A stretch of DNA of 64,000 nt from Glaciecola siphonariae (GCF_042652645.1 NZ_JBHSGU010000005.1:186001-250000), one strand, 5' to 3'. Counted from the stretch's first letter, positions 24,886 through 34,517 are shown. The notes: a model not told the origin generated them from the sequence alone. A program made the numbers and translations.

Positions 24886-27800
24886 ATGACCCTACCCTCT
24901 CTAAAGTCTTTTTATGCGCTTGTAACACTTCAATGCCTCCTAATAATGAGCTTACCGAGCCAAGCGAGCCAATTACTTAGGCAACCTAGTGTCAGTGAAG
25001 GCAAGCTTGCCTTTTCGTATGCCAACGATATTTGGGTAAGTTCCGTAGATGGCGGTGAGGCTAAGCGCCTTACCAGTTTTCAAGGCAGCGAGAGCATGCC
25101 CGTATTATCGCCTAATGGCAGCCATGTGGCCTTTACCGGGGAATATGCAGGTAATACCGATGTGTATTTGGTGAGTAGCAATGGCGGTGAGGTCAAACGC
25201 TTGACCTATCACCCCGGGTCAGACGTCGCGGTAGCGTGGACGCCAGATGGCGAGTCTATTTTATTTCGCTCTACTCGCAGTAATGCGCCGCGCGGTTGGG
25301 ATAGATTATATGTGGTCTCAATTGAGGGCGGAACACCCTCGCGTCTGCCCATGAACCGCGCGTTTTCTGGCTCCTTCTCGGCCGACGCACAAAGCCTTGT
25401 ATTTCGCCGCGCCGGTTTTTGGGACAGAGGGTGGCGCAACTACCGCGGCGGTCAAAACCAAGCCTTGCGCATGATTGACCTAAACACCTTAGAAGAAAGT
25501 GACTTACCTTTTGATAACGACTTCGACCTTGACCCAGTTTGGGAAGGTGACTTCATCTACTTTTTGTCAAACCGTTCGCAAATTGCGAATGTGTTTCGTT
25601 ACAACACACAAAGCAAAAACATTGAGCAAGTTACGCAGTCAACCGAGTTTGACGTGATGAGCTTTGCCGTTGATGGCGACACGCTTATCTATGAGTATAT
25701 GGGTGATTTTTATAAGCAAAGTGTAAATGGTGGGCAGGCGCAAAAGATCAATATCAGCATCGACAGCAATTTTTATTGGCTACGTGAGCAATATGTCGAT
25801 GCCAGCAAAACCCTAGGGGCGTTTGATATCTCGCCAAACGCAAAGCGAGCAGTGTTTGAAGCCAGAGGCGATATTTTTACGGTTCCTGTTGAGCACGGCT
25901 CACCGCGCAATATCAGTGACAGCTCAGATTCTCGCCAAGTATCACCTTCATGGTCAAACGATGGAACGCGCATCGCATGGTTCTCAGACGCCTCGGGAGA
26001 GTATCGACTTGTGATTGCAGATCAGCGCGGTCAACAACTTAAAGAAATCAGCTTAAAAGAGAGCGGATTTTATCAGGCCTTGCAATGGTCGCCAGATGAC
26101 TCACGCGTAATATTTACCGACAACAAACAACAACTCTGGATTGTTAATATTGATAATGGCAGTTCAAGACTTATAGACCAAAACACCAACGTACATGTGA
26201 TGCCAGAAATCATGGCAGGTTGGTCACCCGACAGTAAATGGGTGGCCTACACCACCCAAAACGCCAATATGTTTCGGGAACTTTCAATCTATTCGGTAGA
26301 CGGGCGCAGCACCACGAAAGTCAGCGACGGTATGGCAGAGATTCGCTATCCGGTTTGGGACGCTGCGGGCGATAAGCTGTATTTTATCGCCAGCACCGAT
26401 TATGGTCCTCATGCTGCATGGCTCGATATGTCGACGATTTCTTTCAACCCGACTTATCATCTTTACTACATGTTGTTAAATGATGATGCCACTTCACCCA
26501 TTGCGCTTCAAAGCGACGAAGAGAGCGCAAACGAAGGTGTTGACGAACAGGGTCAAGAGGAAGAAAAAAGTGATGATGCGGTAAAAGTTTCTATTAAGTT
26601 TGACGGTTTAGCTAAACGAGTCATGCCTTTAATGGCCCACAGTGGACACTTTAGTCATGTAAAAGCCGGTAAAGCGGGCGACGTATTTTATGTAACGCAT
26701 TATCAAGACGCAAACGGTGAGCAACAAAGCGATTTAATGAAATACAGCAGCGAGCAGCGTCAATCAAGCAAGCTCGCTAGCAAGGTGCAGCAATACGACC
26801 TATCTTTTAATAAAGAGTCTGTATTGGTTAATACTCAGCAAGGCTGGCATGTGTTTGCAAGTGACGCCGGCTCCTCTGCTGACGATAAGCACCTTAACAT
26901 GGACTTGAAAAAGCGAGTGAATTACGCGCAAGAGTGGCAGCAAGTATTTCGAGAAGCGTGGCGCTTTCAGCGTGATTACTTATATGTAGATAATTTTCAT
27001 GGTGCTGATTGGGATGCGGTATATGAAGCTTATCAGCCCTTGGTGGCATCTGTTAGCCATCCTGCTGATTTAACGTATTTATTAGATACCATGGGAGCGG
27101 AAGTCTCCGTTGGCCACAGCTACACAAGCGAGGGCGAACAGCCAGAAATTGACGCAAACCAAATTGGTTTGCTTGGCGTTGATTTTGTTCAAGACGATGA
27201 GGGCGTGAAATTAGTAAAAATCTATACTGGAGAGAGCTATTTCCCTGCGCAAAATATGGCAGCTCCGCTTGCAAAAGTCGCTCATAAAATTGCTCCTAAC
27301 AGCTACTTATTGGCCGTGAATGGACAAAGCGTGAATCCAAATAAGAACGTGTATGAGTATTTTGAAGGAACCTTAGGTAAAGTCACCCAGATTAGCATTG
27401 GCAAAAGTGCTGATGACGACAATCCACAGCATTTTGACGTTAAGCCAATTGCAAACGACATTGCCTTGCGCCGTAACGATTGGGTAGAAACAAATCGCGC
27501 CTATGTTGATAAAGCAAGTAACGGCAAACTTGCATATGTATGGATACCTAATACTGCAGAAGATGGCTACACCAGCTTTAATCGTTACTTTTTTGCACAA
27601 TCCGACAAACCTGGCGTTATTTTAGATGAGCGCTTTAATCATGGGGGCTTTATCGCTGACTATATCATTAGCGTATTACGCAGAGAGTTAAACGGCTTCT
27701 TCAACAATCCTTTCAAGCCCACCCAACCCATGACCAGCCCTGGCGCAGGCGTGTGGGGAACACAGGTGATGTTAATAAACGAAGTGTCTGGCTCTGGTGG

Positions 27801-28140
27801 CGACATGCTGCCTTACATGTTCCGCTTTTATGATATGGGTAAGCTTATCGGTAAGCGCACGTGGGGTGGACTCGTCGGTATTTGGGGCGTACCGCCACTA
27901 GTAGACGGCGGTTACATTACGGCGCCTCGTTCCGGCTTTTACGATATAGATGGGCAGTGGAAAGTGGAGAATGAAGGCGTAGCACCTGATATTGAAGTAG
28001 AGCAGCTCACTATTCATACAAGTCAGGGTAAAGACCCACAGCTTGATAGGGCAATTCAAGAGGCGCTTAAAGAGCTTGAGGGCTATCAAGACCCCATTAA
28101 AGCGCAGCCCAAAGCACCCGTAAGAGTGCCACAGCTTTAG
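24886..28140 (+). CDS. Tricorn-like protease (S41 family) with N-terminal beta-propellers
   Basis: Exported protease of 1084 residues: signal peptide (ending about PSQASQ), WD40-like/PD40 repeats forming two propellers (about 30-480), an acidic insertion (about 545-570), then the tricorn core: C1 helical domain (VDNFHGADWDAVYEAYQPL), PDZ (about 770-850) and the S41 catalytic domain. Catalytic residues: His744 in EVSVGHSY and nucleophile Ser970 in SGSGGD, equivalent to His746 and Ser965 of Thermoplasma tricorn. It degrades peptides. ATG 24886 is preferred to GTG 24877. Its 3' end lies in one copy of a 60-bp direct repeat. Confidence 0.93.
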   Translation: MTLPSLKSFYALVTLQCLLIMSLPSQASQLLRQPSVSEGKLAFSYANDIWVSSVDGGEAKRLTSFQGSESMPVLSPNGSHVAFTGEYAGNTDVYLVSSNGGEVKRLTYHPGSDVAVAWTPDGESILFRSTRSNAPRGWDRLYVVSIEGGTPSRLPMNRAFSGSFSADAQSLVFRRAGFWDRGWRNYRGGQNQALRMIDLNTLEESDLPFDNDFDLDPVWEGDFIYFLSNRSQIANVFRYNTQSKNIEQVTQSTEFDVMSFAVDGDTLIYEYMGDFYKQSVNGGQAQKINISIDSNFYWLREQYVDASKTLGAFDISPNAKRAVFEARGDIFTVPVEHGSPRNISDSSDSRQVSPSWSNDGTRIAWFSDASGEYRLVIADQRGQQLKEISLKESGFYQALQWSPDDSRVIFTDNKQQLWIVNIDNGSSRLIDQNTNVHVMPEIMAGWSPDSKWVAYTTQNANMFRELSIYSVDGRSTTKVSDGMAEIRYPVWDAAGDKLYFIASTDYGPHAAWLDMSTISFNPTYHLYYMLLNDDATSPIALQSDEESANEGVDEQGQEEEKSDDAVKVSIKFDGLAKRVMPLMAHSGHFSHVKAGKAGDVFYVTHYQDANGEQQSDLMKYSSEQRQSSKLASKVQQYDLSFNKESVLVNTQQGWHVFASDAGSSADDKHLNMDLKKRVNYAQEWQQVFREAWRFQRDYLYVDNFHGADWDAVYEAYQPLVASVSHPADLTYLLDTMGAEVSVGHSYTSEGEQPEIDANQIGLLGVDFVQDDEGVKLVKIYTGESYFPAQNMAAPLAKVAHKIAPNSYLLAVNGQSVNPNKNVYEYFEGTLGKVTQISIGKSADDDNPQHFDVKPIANDIALRRNDWVETNRAYVDKASNGKLAYVWIPNTAEDGYTSFNRYFFAQSDKPGVILDERFNHGGFIADYIISVLRRELNGFFNNPFKPTQPMTSPGAGVWGTQVMLINEVSGSGGDMLPYMFRFYDMGKLIGKRTWGGLVGIWGVPPLVDGGYITAPRSGFYDIDGQWKVENEGVAPDIEVEQLTIHTSQGKDPQLDRAIQEALKELEGYQDPIKAQPKAPVRVPQL

Positions 28141-28170
28141 CTAACGGATGACCGCGACTTAGCCCCTGCC
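28111..28170. repeat. 60-bp direct repeat, copy A (flanks a two-component cassette)
   Basis: Matches 30591-30650 at 59 of 60 positions (C/T difference at the eighth base), offset 2480 bp. Copy A covers the last codons and stop of the tricorn gene and, on the other strand, the last GRG codons and stop of the histidine kinase. Sequence diverges at once on either side. Confidence 0.97.
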
Positions 28171-29724
28171 GCGCTGCTGGCGGGGGGAACAGTCACATTC
28201 TGCATCCAAATCGTTGGGTAAAACAACGCTCACTGTCAGCCCGCCATATTTATTATTGGTGGCTTCAATGTGGCCTTTCATGGCATCAATCGCTTTTTGT
28301 GCAATTGCCAAGCCTAGTCCTGCGCCGCCACTGATGCGATCTCTGGCCTTTGATACTCTAACAAAAGGTTTAAATATGTTGTTAAGGTCCGCCTCTGCCA
28401 CTCCACATCCGTCGTCTTCAATGGTAATTTTAAGTGTATTCTCCTGTTGACGTAACGAGACCAGCACGAATGATTTTGCATATTTAAGGCCGTTGCGAAG
28501 AATATTTTCTAAGCCGCTAGATAAAAGTTGCCGGTTTGCATTAAACAAGCATATCTGCCGTTCATGATTATCAAATGATACGGTAATCGATGCATTTTCA
28601 TAAGCGGCATCATCGACTAAGTCTTGTAACATTGCATCAATTTGAAAGACGTCTCGCTGCCTTGTTTGCCCCAACTCTTGTCTAGACAAGGTCAACAAGC
28701 TACTGATCATTTCGTTAATTAGCTTGTTTTCTTTTTCAATACGTTGCAGGTGCTCATTATCGACCGTGTAATTTGTGGAACCTTTGTGCGTAGCTTGCTT
28801 ATTTTGTTGGTGAATCAAATCTAGCGCTATTGATTGTCTTGCTAGGGGCGTCTTTAGTTCGTGAGATATATCAGCTAACAGGCGCTTCTGAACCAATATC
28901 TGCTGCTCTATGCGCGCAGCCATCGTGTTAAATTGGCGTCCTAATTCACCTAGTTCATCTTTGCTAAGCTTTCCTTCCGGTATCCTATAGTTCAACTGCC
29001 CATTTGCCATCTGTGAAGTGGCCTCTTGCAAATCTTTAACTGGTTTCACCAAGGTTCTCACTAGCGCAAAGCAGAACAGCCCACTGAGAAGGACCGACAG
29101 TACAGCTAATAATTTTGGACTATATTGATTCGCACTAACAAACCAAGCAAGCGGTTTGGGCACTGCGCGAAAAACCAAAAAGCGTTCGTCGCCAATCGTT
29201 AGATTCAGGGGGCCGTAGTATGCCGCCGAACTCGTATCAAAACGTTTAAGTTCTTGCTGATTTCTGAAGATTTGAAGTTGAATGTTTGAAGGGATAACGG
29301 GCGGAGGAAGTGCAATCAAATCTAAATCATCTGAAGTATTTAACTCACTTGACCGCTCTAGTCCAAAATTTTCTGACGATGCAGGAAGTTGCTCGTGTAC
29401 GGGCAATGCAATCAAGAATATCTTATTGTCAACAGAATACTCGTACAGAGCCTGCGCCTTTTGTTCGGTGCTAAGGGGGCCGGCGTTTAAAGATACAAAA
29501 TACTTATTGATATCTTGTTCAATCATACTTAGTTCGACAAGTTGCGGAGGGTCTATGTCATGAATTTCAAGTTCGAAAAACACCTGCCTCGCCAAGTACG
29601 CCGTGGTTGCAATTAATATCACAGTGGCAAACCAGAACCAGATAAATACTCGCGCAAAGATGCTCGCTGTAGGGTTAAATCGAAGAAAAATTCGACGCAA
29701 TGGATTAGAGTTCGTCAACGCCAT
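28159..29724 (-). CDS. Sensor histidine kinase, CpxA-like (in repeat-flanked cassette)
   Basis: A 521-residue membrane kinase: TM1 (about 26-46), periplasmic sensor (47-200), TM2 (204-224), HAMP (225-275), HisKA with phospho-His288 in ISHELKTP, and HATPase with EDDGCGVAE and GGAGLGLAIAQ. The N-terminus RFNPTASIFARVFIWFWF closely resembles that of the CpxA-like kinase at 37.6-39.1 kb (LNPANSLFGKIFIWFW), so they are paralogues. Its C-terminal GRG and stop lie in repeat copy A, identical to the EnvC end, so the original C-terminus may have been replaced. Overlaps its response regulator gene by 10 bp. Confidence 0.93.
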   Translation of the reverse strand: MALTNSNPLRRIFLRFNPTASIFARVFIWFWFATVILIATTAYLARQVFFELEIHDIDPPQLVELSMIEQDINKYFVSLNAGPLSTEQKAQALYEYSVDNKIFLIALPVHEQLPASSENFGLERSSELNTSDDLDLIALPPPVIPSNIQLQIFRNQQELKRFDTSSAAYYGPLNLTIGDERFLVFRAVPKPLAWFVSANQYSPKLLAVLSVLLSGLFCFALVRTLVKPVKDLQEATSQMANGQLNYRIPEGKLSKDELGELGRQFNTMAARIEQQILVQKRLLADISHELKTPLARQSIALDLIHQQNKQATHKGSTNYTVDNEHLQRIEKENKLINEMISSLLTLSRQELGQTRQRDVFQIDAMLQDLVDDAAYENASITVSFDNHERQICLFNANRQLLSSGLENILRNGLKYAKSFVLVSLRQQENTLKITIEDDGCGVAEADLNNIFKPFVRVSKARDRISGGAGLGLAIAQKAIDAMKGHIEATNNKYGGLTVSVVLPNDLDAECDCSPRQQRGRG

Positions 29725-30410
29725 TCTTGCACCAGCATATAGCCATTTCCACGAATTGTACGTATCAGATTATTGGCTTTGCATAGTGCGAACTTTTTCC
29801 TAAGATTACAAAAATGCATGTCAATGCTGCGGTCAAATTCACTCAGTGGGCGGCGAAAGACATGTAAGCTGATGTCCTCTCTAGAAACTACTTTACCTTT
29901 ATACAAAGCAAGCATTTCAACGAGTGCAAACTCAGTATCTGTAAGTGCCAAAAGCATACCGTCATAGAAGACTTCCCGTAGATTGCTATTTACAACCAAC
30001 TTTCCAATATTCAAAATGGACTTCACACTACGATTAGCAGCATAATTTTCACGGCGAATGTGCGCTCGGATTCGGGCGAGTAATTCTCTAGAACTAAAAG
30101 GTTTTGGCACATAATCATCGGCACCGAGTTCCAAGCCATAGACTCGCTCAAACTCTTCGTCTTTTGCAGTTAGCAACACCACTGGCACCAACTGGCGTAA
30201 ACGAATTTCTTTTAATACTTCAAAACCATCCATTTTGGGCAACATGATATCTAGCAGTATTAAGTCGAAGTTATACCTGCTCAAGATTGCCGCCACGGCC
30301 TCCCCATCGTGTGCAACTGTGACTTGATATCCCTCAACCGATAAATACTCACTTAATAAGCCGGTTAACTCAACATCATCGTCAATAAGAAGGATATTAG
30401 ATTGTTGCAT
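29715..30410 (-). CDS. OmpR/CpxR-family response regulator (in repeat-flanked cassette)
   Basis: A 231-residue regulator: receiver domain with acidic pocket IDDDVE, phospho-acceptor Asp54 (LLDIMLP) and Lys in TAKD, then an OmpR-type winged helix (FDRSIDMHFCNLRKKF, TIRGNGYML). It is closely similar to the CpxR-like protein at 39.0-39.7 kb. ATG 30410 is used; a TTG 18 nt upstream has no ribosome site. A CpxR-type box lies about 140 bp upstream, so autoregulation is likely. Confidence 0.93.
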   Translation of the reverse strand: MQQSNILLIDDDVELTGLLSEYLSVEGYQVTVAHDGEAVAAILSRYNFDLILLDIMLPKMDGFEVLKEIRLRQLVPVVLLTAKDEEFERVYGLELGADDYVPKPFSSRELLARIRAHIRRENYAANRSVKSILNIGKLVVNSNLREVFYDGMLLALTDTEFALVEMLALYKGKVVSREDISLHVFRRPLSEFDRSIDMHFCNLRKKFALCKANNLIRTIRGNGYMLVQEWR

Positions 30411-30544
30411 GGGTATTGGACTCTCCAATCATATTCACTTTAAAAAAGGTGAAAGAAGACATCGCAAACAGCTAAACGAGTGCAACCTGCAAAGGGCTCT
30501 TTCAACGTGATTAAGTCCATGCAAATGTAGATTAGTTCAGCATC

Positions 30545-30559
30545 TTTACATTGATTTAC
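30545..30559 (-). promoter_or_regulatory. CpxR-type box upstream of the cassette response regulator
   Basis: On the minus strand GTAAA-TCAAT-GTAAA, an exact match to the CpxR consensus GTAAA-N5-GTAAA. It lies inside the repeat-flanked segment, so it came with the cassette. Confidence 0.6.
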
Positions 30560-30590
30560 AAATGAGCTTGTTTTGAAATAGAAGCGAGAG

Positions 30591-30650
30591 AAAGCACTCG
30601 TAAGAGTGCCACAGCTTTAGCTAACGGATGACCGCGACTTAGCCCCTGCC
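30591..30650. repeat. 60-bp direct repeat, copy B
   Basis: Second copy of the repeat at 28111-28170. It holds the last EnvC codons and stop on the minus strand and, on the plus strand, a relic of the tricorn C-terminal codons and stop (VRVPQL) with no gene in front of it. Confidence 0.97.
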
Positions 30651-31835
30651 AAACCATTGGCTCGGGTTAAGCGCTTTTCCTTTGTGACGAATTTCAAAAT
30701 ACAATCCGGGCTGGGCTTGCCCACCGCTATTTCCCACTAAACTGATAGTATCGCCAGCAATTACGCTGTCACCTACATTTTTTAATAGCGCTTGGTTTCG
30801 GCCATAAACACTCATATAACCTTCACCATGGTCAACAATGGTCACTAGGCCGAAGCCTTTTAACCAGTCAGCGTAGAGCACTTTACCATCGGCAACTGAA
30901 TTCACCGGTGTGCCGGTGGGTGAATTTATCACAATGCCTTTCCACCTAACTTGCCCTTGCCGGCGCTTACCAAACAAGCGGTCAATTTTGCCCGACGTAG
31001 GCACTAAAAGCTTTCCTTTTAATGCGGTCAGACCCGTCATTGCAACGGCCGCTTGTGTATTTCTAGAAGCTGCCCTGCGTGCGTTAATTTCGGCCTGCTC
31101 AATCGCCTGCATTAAACTTTGCTCTTGCTGAGACAGTTGAGCCACACGTGCTTGGTCGGTTTTTATCTGTGCGTCTAAGTTTTTCAAGGTCACTAAGCGC
31201 GCCTGCTGACGACTGCGCAAATCGTCTGCTTGGGTGCGCTGCTGAGCGATTAATACAATTTGTTCGTTTTCTTTGTCGTTGAGCTGTTTTTGAAGATTTT
31301 CAAAGGTGCGGATAAGGGAGCGAAACTCAGTTATTTGGTCGAGCCGAGCGTTATTAAGGTATTGATAATAGGTGAGTATCCGCTCGAACTTTCCGGCTTC
31401 GTCTTGATTAAACACCATTTTGGCAAAGTCGTAGTTGCCCGCCATAAAAGCACTACGAATTTGATTTGATAAATAACTTTGCTGTTCGTTTATTTTATCT
31501 TCTGTTGTGGCGCGCTCTTTTTCTAAATTAGCGATTTCGCTGCGGGTTTCAGACAAAGCGCGGTCGGTTTGATTAAGCACAGTCGCCGCTTGAGCTATTT
31601 GCAGCTCGGCAAGTTTAAGCTCCTGTTGGAGTCTCTCAGAATCTTCTAGCTTTTCTTCAAGCTGCTCTTTAGTTTGTTCAATCAGCGACTGTATGTTTTG
31701 TAAATCTGCCTGCTGATCTTGCGCGGCGGCATAAAAACTCGGCATAACTAAACCAATGCTCACGCAGCTTAACATCAGCAAGCGCAAAAATACGCGCTTG
31801 CTGGTGGCGGTTAAACCAAGCAGATGATTTTGCAT
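30639..31835 (-). CDS. envC: Murein hydrolase activator EnvC
   Basis: Periplasmic activator of AmiA/AmiB amidases at the division septum. A signal peptide (MQNHLLGL... ending YAAAQ) is followed by long coiled coils (about 25-235, Gln/Glu/Leu-rich) and a C-terminal LytM domain ending LYFEIRHKGKALNPSQWF. Zn ligands are degenerate (Trp in VRWKG, Tyr in LYFEIR), the mark of a non-catalytic EnvC-type LytM. ATG 31835 gives a proper signal peptide; upstream in-frame codons overlap gpmI. The 3' end lies in repeat copy B. Confidence 0.92.
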   Translation of the reverse strand: MQNHLLGLTATSKRVFLRLLMLSCVSIGLVMPSFYAAAQDQQADLQNIQSLIEQTKEQLEEKLEDSERLQQELKLAELQIAQAATVLNQTDRALSETRSEIANLEKERATTEDKINEQQSYLSNQIRSAFMAGNYDFAKMVFNQDEAGKFERILTYYQYLNNARLDQITEFRSLIRTFENLQKQLNDKENEQIVLIAQQRTQADDLRSRQQARLVTLKNLDAQIKTDQARVAQLSQQEQSLMQAIEQAEINARRAASRNTQAAVAMTGLTALKGKLLVPTSGKIDRLFGKRRQGQVRWKGIVINSPTGTPVNSVADGKVLYADWLKGFGLVTIVDHGEGYMSVYGRNQALLKNVGDSVIAGDTISLVGNSGGQAQPGLYFEIRHKGKALNPSQWFGRG

Positions 31836-31869
31836 GTCAGCGAGTAAGCCGCCTTGCAAACAGCGCCAA

Positions 31870-33402
31870 TTAGGCTTTGAGCGTAACAATCGGCTTACCC
31901 GTCATTTCACTGGGTTGCTCCATACCCATTAGGTGAAGCATGGTGGGCGCAACGTCACTCAATGTGCCATTTTCGCGAGCTAGTGCCTTGCGGCCATAAT
32001 AAATAAAAGGCACCGGCTCACTGGTATGCGCGGTATGAGCAACGCCGGTATCAGGGTCTATCATTTGCTCTGCATTACCGTGGTCGGCGGTAATTAAACA
32101 TTCGCCCCCTACCTTCTCGAGCGCCTCAATTATGCGTCCTATGCAGTTATCAACTGCTTCACAGGCTTTTACCGCAGCGTTAAAATTACCGGTATGCCCT
32201 ACCATGTCGCCATTTGGGAAGTTACAAATAATCGCATCAAACTCCCTAGACAAGATGGCCTCAACTAACTTATCAGTAAGCTCGGTAGAATTCATTTCTG
32301 GTTGAAGATCGTAAGTGGCTACATCAGGCGACTTTATGAGGATGCGGCTTTCACCTGGGTATTCGGTTTCTTTACCACCGCTATAAAAGAACGTTACGTG
32401 CGCAAATTTTTCGGTCTCAGATATGCGAAGCTGGGTTTTATTGTTTTTAGCAAGCCACTCGCCCATCACGTTTTCAAGCTTCTCTTGGGCAAAAGCGCAC
32501 GGCACTTTTAAGGTAGTTTCATATTCAGTCAGCATCACAAAGTGAGTCTTCGCAAAACGGTTTCTTTGAAAACCCGAAAATTCCTCATCTACAAGGGCGT
32601 GCGACATAGCACGGGCTCGGTCTGCTCTGAAATTCATAAATATAATGCTGTCGCCGTCAGCTACGCCCGGATAGTTTGCGATTTTGGTCGCTTTTACAAA
32701 CTCGTCGTTCTCGTCGCGAGCATAAGCATCTTCCAACGCGCTGTTTGCATCGCTGGCTGAAAAGTCGGACGTGCCGTCAACAATCACATTATAGGCTTGT
32801 TCAACACGGTCCCAGCGATTGTCTCTGTCCATAGCGTAATATCGCCCCACTACAGAGGCTATTTCTACACCCTCTAAACTGTCGCAAAGCTGCTGAGCGC
32901 TGGCTAGATATCCTTGAGCGCTGCGAGGCGGTGTGTCGCGACCATCCAAAAATGCATGCAAATAAACATGCTTCACGCCCATTTGCGCTGCGAGGCTCAT
33001 TGCAGCAAATATATGATCTTGATGAGAATGCACACCGCCGTCAGACAGCAGCCCTAAGATATGCACAGCCTTATCGCCCGCTACGGCTTTATCAATCGCC
33101 TCGGTAATGGCCTGATTGTGGGCAAACTCACCGTCTTTAATCGACTTGGTGATTTTGGTGAAATCTTGATAAACCACTCTGCCTGCGCCTAAGTTCACAT
33201 GGCCAACTTCAGAATTCCCCATTTGCCCCTCTGGCAAACCTACGTCCATGCCTGAACCGGAGATGAGCGTGCTAGTGTATTGCTCGCTTAGTCGGTCTAA
33301 ATTGGGCGTATTAGCCGCCGCGATCGCATTGTTTTTTGTTTCTTTTCGATGGCCCCAACCGTCGAGAATAATCAGTGCTAAAGGCGTTTTTTGAGAAGTC
33401 AT
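31870..33402 (-). CDS. gpmI: Phosphoglycerate mutase, 2,3-bisphosphoglycerate-independent
   Basis: Mn-dependent glycolytic mutase of 510 residues, alkaline-phosphatase fold. The N-terminal LIILDGWG metal site, the catalytic serine in GNSEVGHVNLGAGR, DGRDTPPRSA, and the second metal set ICNFPNGDMVGHTG and TADHGNAEQM are all present. It lies just upstream of envC, as in Vibrio, Shewanella and E. coli (gpmI-envC). Confidence 0.97.
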   Translation of the reverse strand: MTSQKTPLALIILDGWGHRKETKNNAIAAANTPNLDRLSEQYTSTLISGSGMDVGLPEGQMGNSEVGHVNLGAGRVVYQDFTKITKSIKDGEFAHNQAITEAIDKAVAGDKAVHILGLLSDGGVHSHQDHIFAAMSLAAQMGVKHVYLHAFLDGRDTPPRSAQGYLASAQQLCDSLEGVEIASVVGRYYAMDRDNRWDRVEQAYNVIVDGTSDFSASDANSALEDAYARDENDEFVKATKIANYPGVADGDSIIFMNFRADRARAMSHALVDEEFSGFQRNRFAKTHFVMLTEYETTLKVPCAFAQEKLENVMGEWLAKNNKTQLRISETEKFAHVTFFYSGGKETEYPGESRILIKSPDVATYDLQPEMNSTELTDKLVEAILSREFDAIICNFPNGDMVGHTGNFNAAVKACEAVDNCIGRIIEALEKVGGECLITADHGNAEQMIDPDTGVAHTAHTSEPVPFIYYGRKALARENGTLSDVAPTMLHLMGMEQPSEMTGKPIVTLKA

Positions 33403-33605
33403 TGAGTTCCTTATTTGGCTAAATGCAGAAGGTTGAATTAGGGCAATGCAGCGCTACCAAGCACTGCAAGCATTCTGTTCATGTATGCTAATTTACCAGT
33501 ATTTATACCGCGCATAAACAATAAAACGTGATATGTAATAGCACTATGAAAAAACGCACTGCTAAGCTTGGGCAGTTAGCGCGTGTTTTTTAGCACCGCT
33601 TTCTA

Positions 33606-33611
33606 TATAAT
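33606..33611 (+). promoter_or_regulatory. Candidate -10 element for the yibN gene
   Basis: Perfect TATAAT 45 bp upstream of the rhodanese gene ATG. No good -35 hexamer stands at 16-18 bp, so the call is tentative. Confidence 0.4.
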
Positions 33612-33655
33612 TCGCGTTCTTAAATTGCAGTCTACCTCAGTAGGAATATATCAAC

Positions 33656-34081
33656 ATGGACCAACTCATTGAATTTGCCAGAGATAATCTAATTTTATCC
33701 GCAATCTGGGTAGCCTTAGTCGTGATTTTGGCGTATTCGTTTATCAGCCCCCTGCTGTCAAAAACAAAACGCGTCGACAACCATGGCGCTACTTTGCTGA
33801 TCAATAAAAAAGACGCCGTTTTATTGGATATACGCCCACAGAAAGACTTTAAAGCCGGTCATATCGTTGGCGCCCGACAAATTAAACCCGAAGAGGTGCG
33901 CGAAGGAAACTTTACAAAGCTTGAAAAGTTCAAAAACACACCCATTATTGTTGTCTGCGCTATGGGTAATCTGGCGTCAGGCACCGCCAACAAAATGGCT
34001 AAACAGGGCTTTACAGACGTTAACGTGCTAAGTGGCGGCATGAATGCTTGGCAATCGGCAGGTTTACCGGTCGAAAAATAG
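33656..34081 (+). CDS. yibN: Membrane-anchored rhodanese-like protein (YibN)
   Basis: A 141-residue protein with one N-terminal TM (residues 10-30) and a cytosolic rhodanese domain: AVLLDIRPQKDFKAGHIVGARQI, then the active-site loop VVCAMGNLAS with Cys, and VLSGGMNAWQSAGLPV. The location directly before grxC and secB matches yibN of E. coli. A role at the membrane near protein export is suggested only by this conserved linkage. Confidence 0.92.
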   Translation: MDQLIEFARDNLILSAIWVALVVILAYSFISPLLSKTKRVDNHGATLLINKKDAVLLDIRPQKDFKAGHIVGARQIKPEEVREGNFTKLEKFKNTPIIVVCAMGNLASGTANKMAKQGFTDVNVLSGGMNAWQSAGLPVEK

Positions 34082-34114
34082 CCCCGCTTTTTATCAACTT
34101 TTAAGGTAACACCC

Positions 34115-34372
34115 ATGCAAAATGTAGTGATTTACACCAAAGATTATTGCCCCTACTGCAAGCGCGCTAAAATGCTGCTCGAGCAGAAAGGCGTTGACTA
34201 TACAGAGCACGATTTAATGCAAACACCCGACCTTAAAACCGAAATGGTAGAAAAGGCAAATGGACGCACTACCGTGCCACAAATTTTTGTTGGGCAGACT
34301 CACGTAGGCGGATGCGACGACCTTTTTGCTCTAGAATCGGCCAATAAACTCGACGCTTTATTGCAAGGATAA
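34115..34372 (+). CDS. grxC: Glutaredoxin 3
   Basis: An 85-residue dithiol glutaredoxin: YTKDYCPYCKRAKMLL with the CPYC active site, the TVPQIFVGQTHVGGCDDL glutathione-binding loop with cis-Pro and GGCDD. Reduces disulfides with GSH. It follows yibN by 33 bp and precedes secB, the usual order. Confidence 0.97.
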   Translation: MQNVVIYTKDYCPYCKRAKMLLEQKGVDYTEHDLMQTPDLKTEMVEKANGRTTVPQIFVGQTHVGGCDDLFALESANKLDALLQG

Positions 34373-34517
34373 ACGGTGTTTTGAAATGGGTTTCTGAAAT
34401 TGCGTGTAGTCATTTTATACTGAAGCAATCAGACTCCTAAAGGCACATAAAACATAAGTAGTTCGCCGCATAGCTGCGGTGATTTTTAATTCACACTCTC
34501 AATAACAGGTAACACTC

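Noticed and set aside
33547..33590. AAAAAAC...GTTTTTT hairpin upstream of yibN considered as a terminator
   Set aside because: It lies between divergent promoters of gpmI and yibN where no transcript would need to end, and its stem is interrupted.
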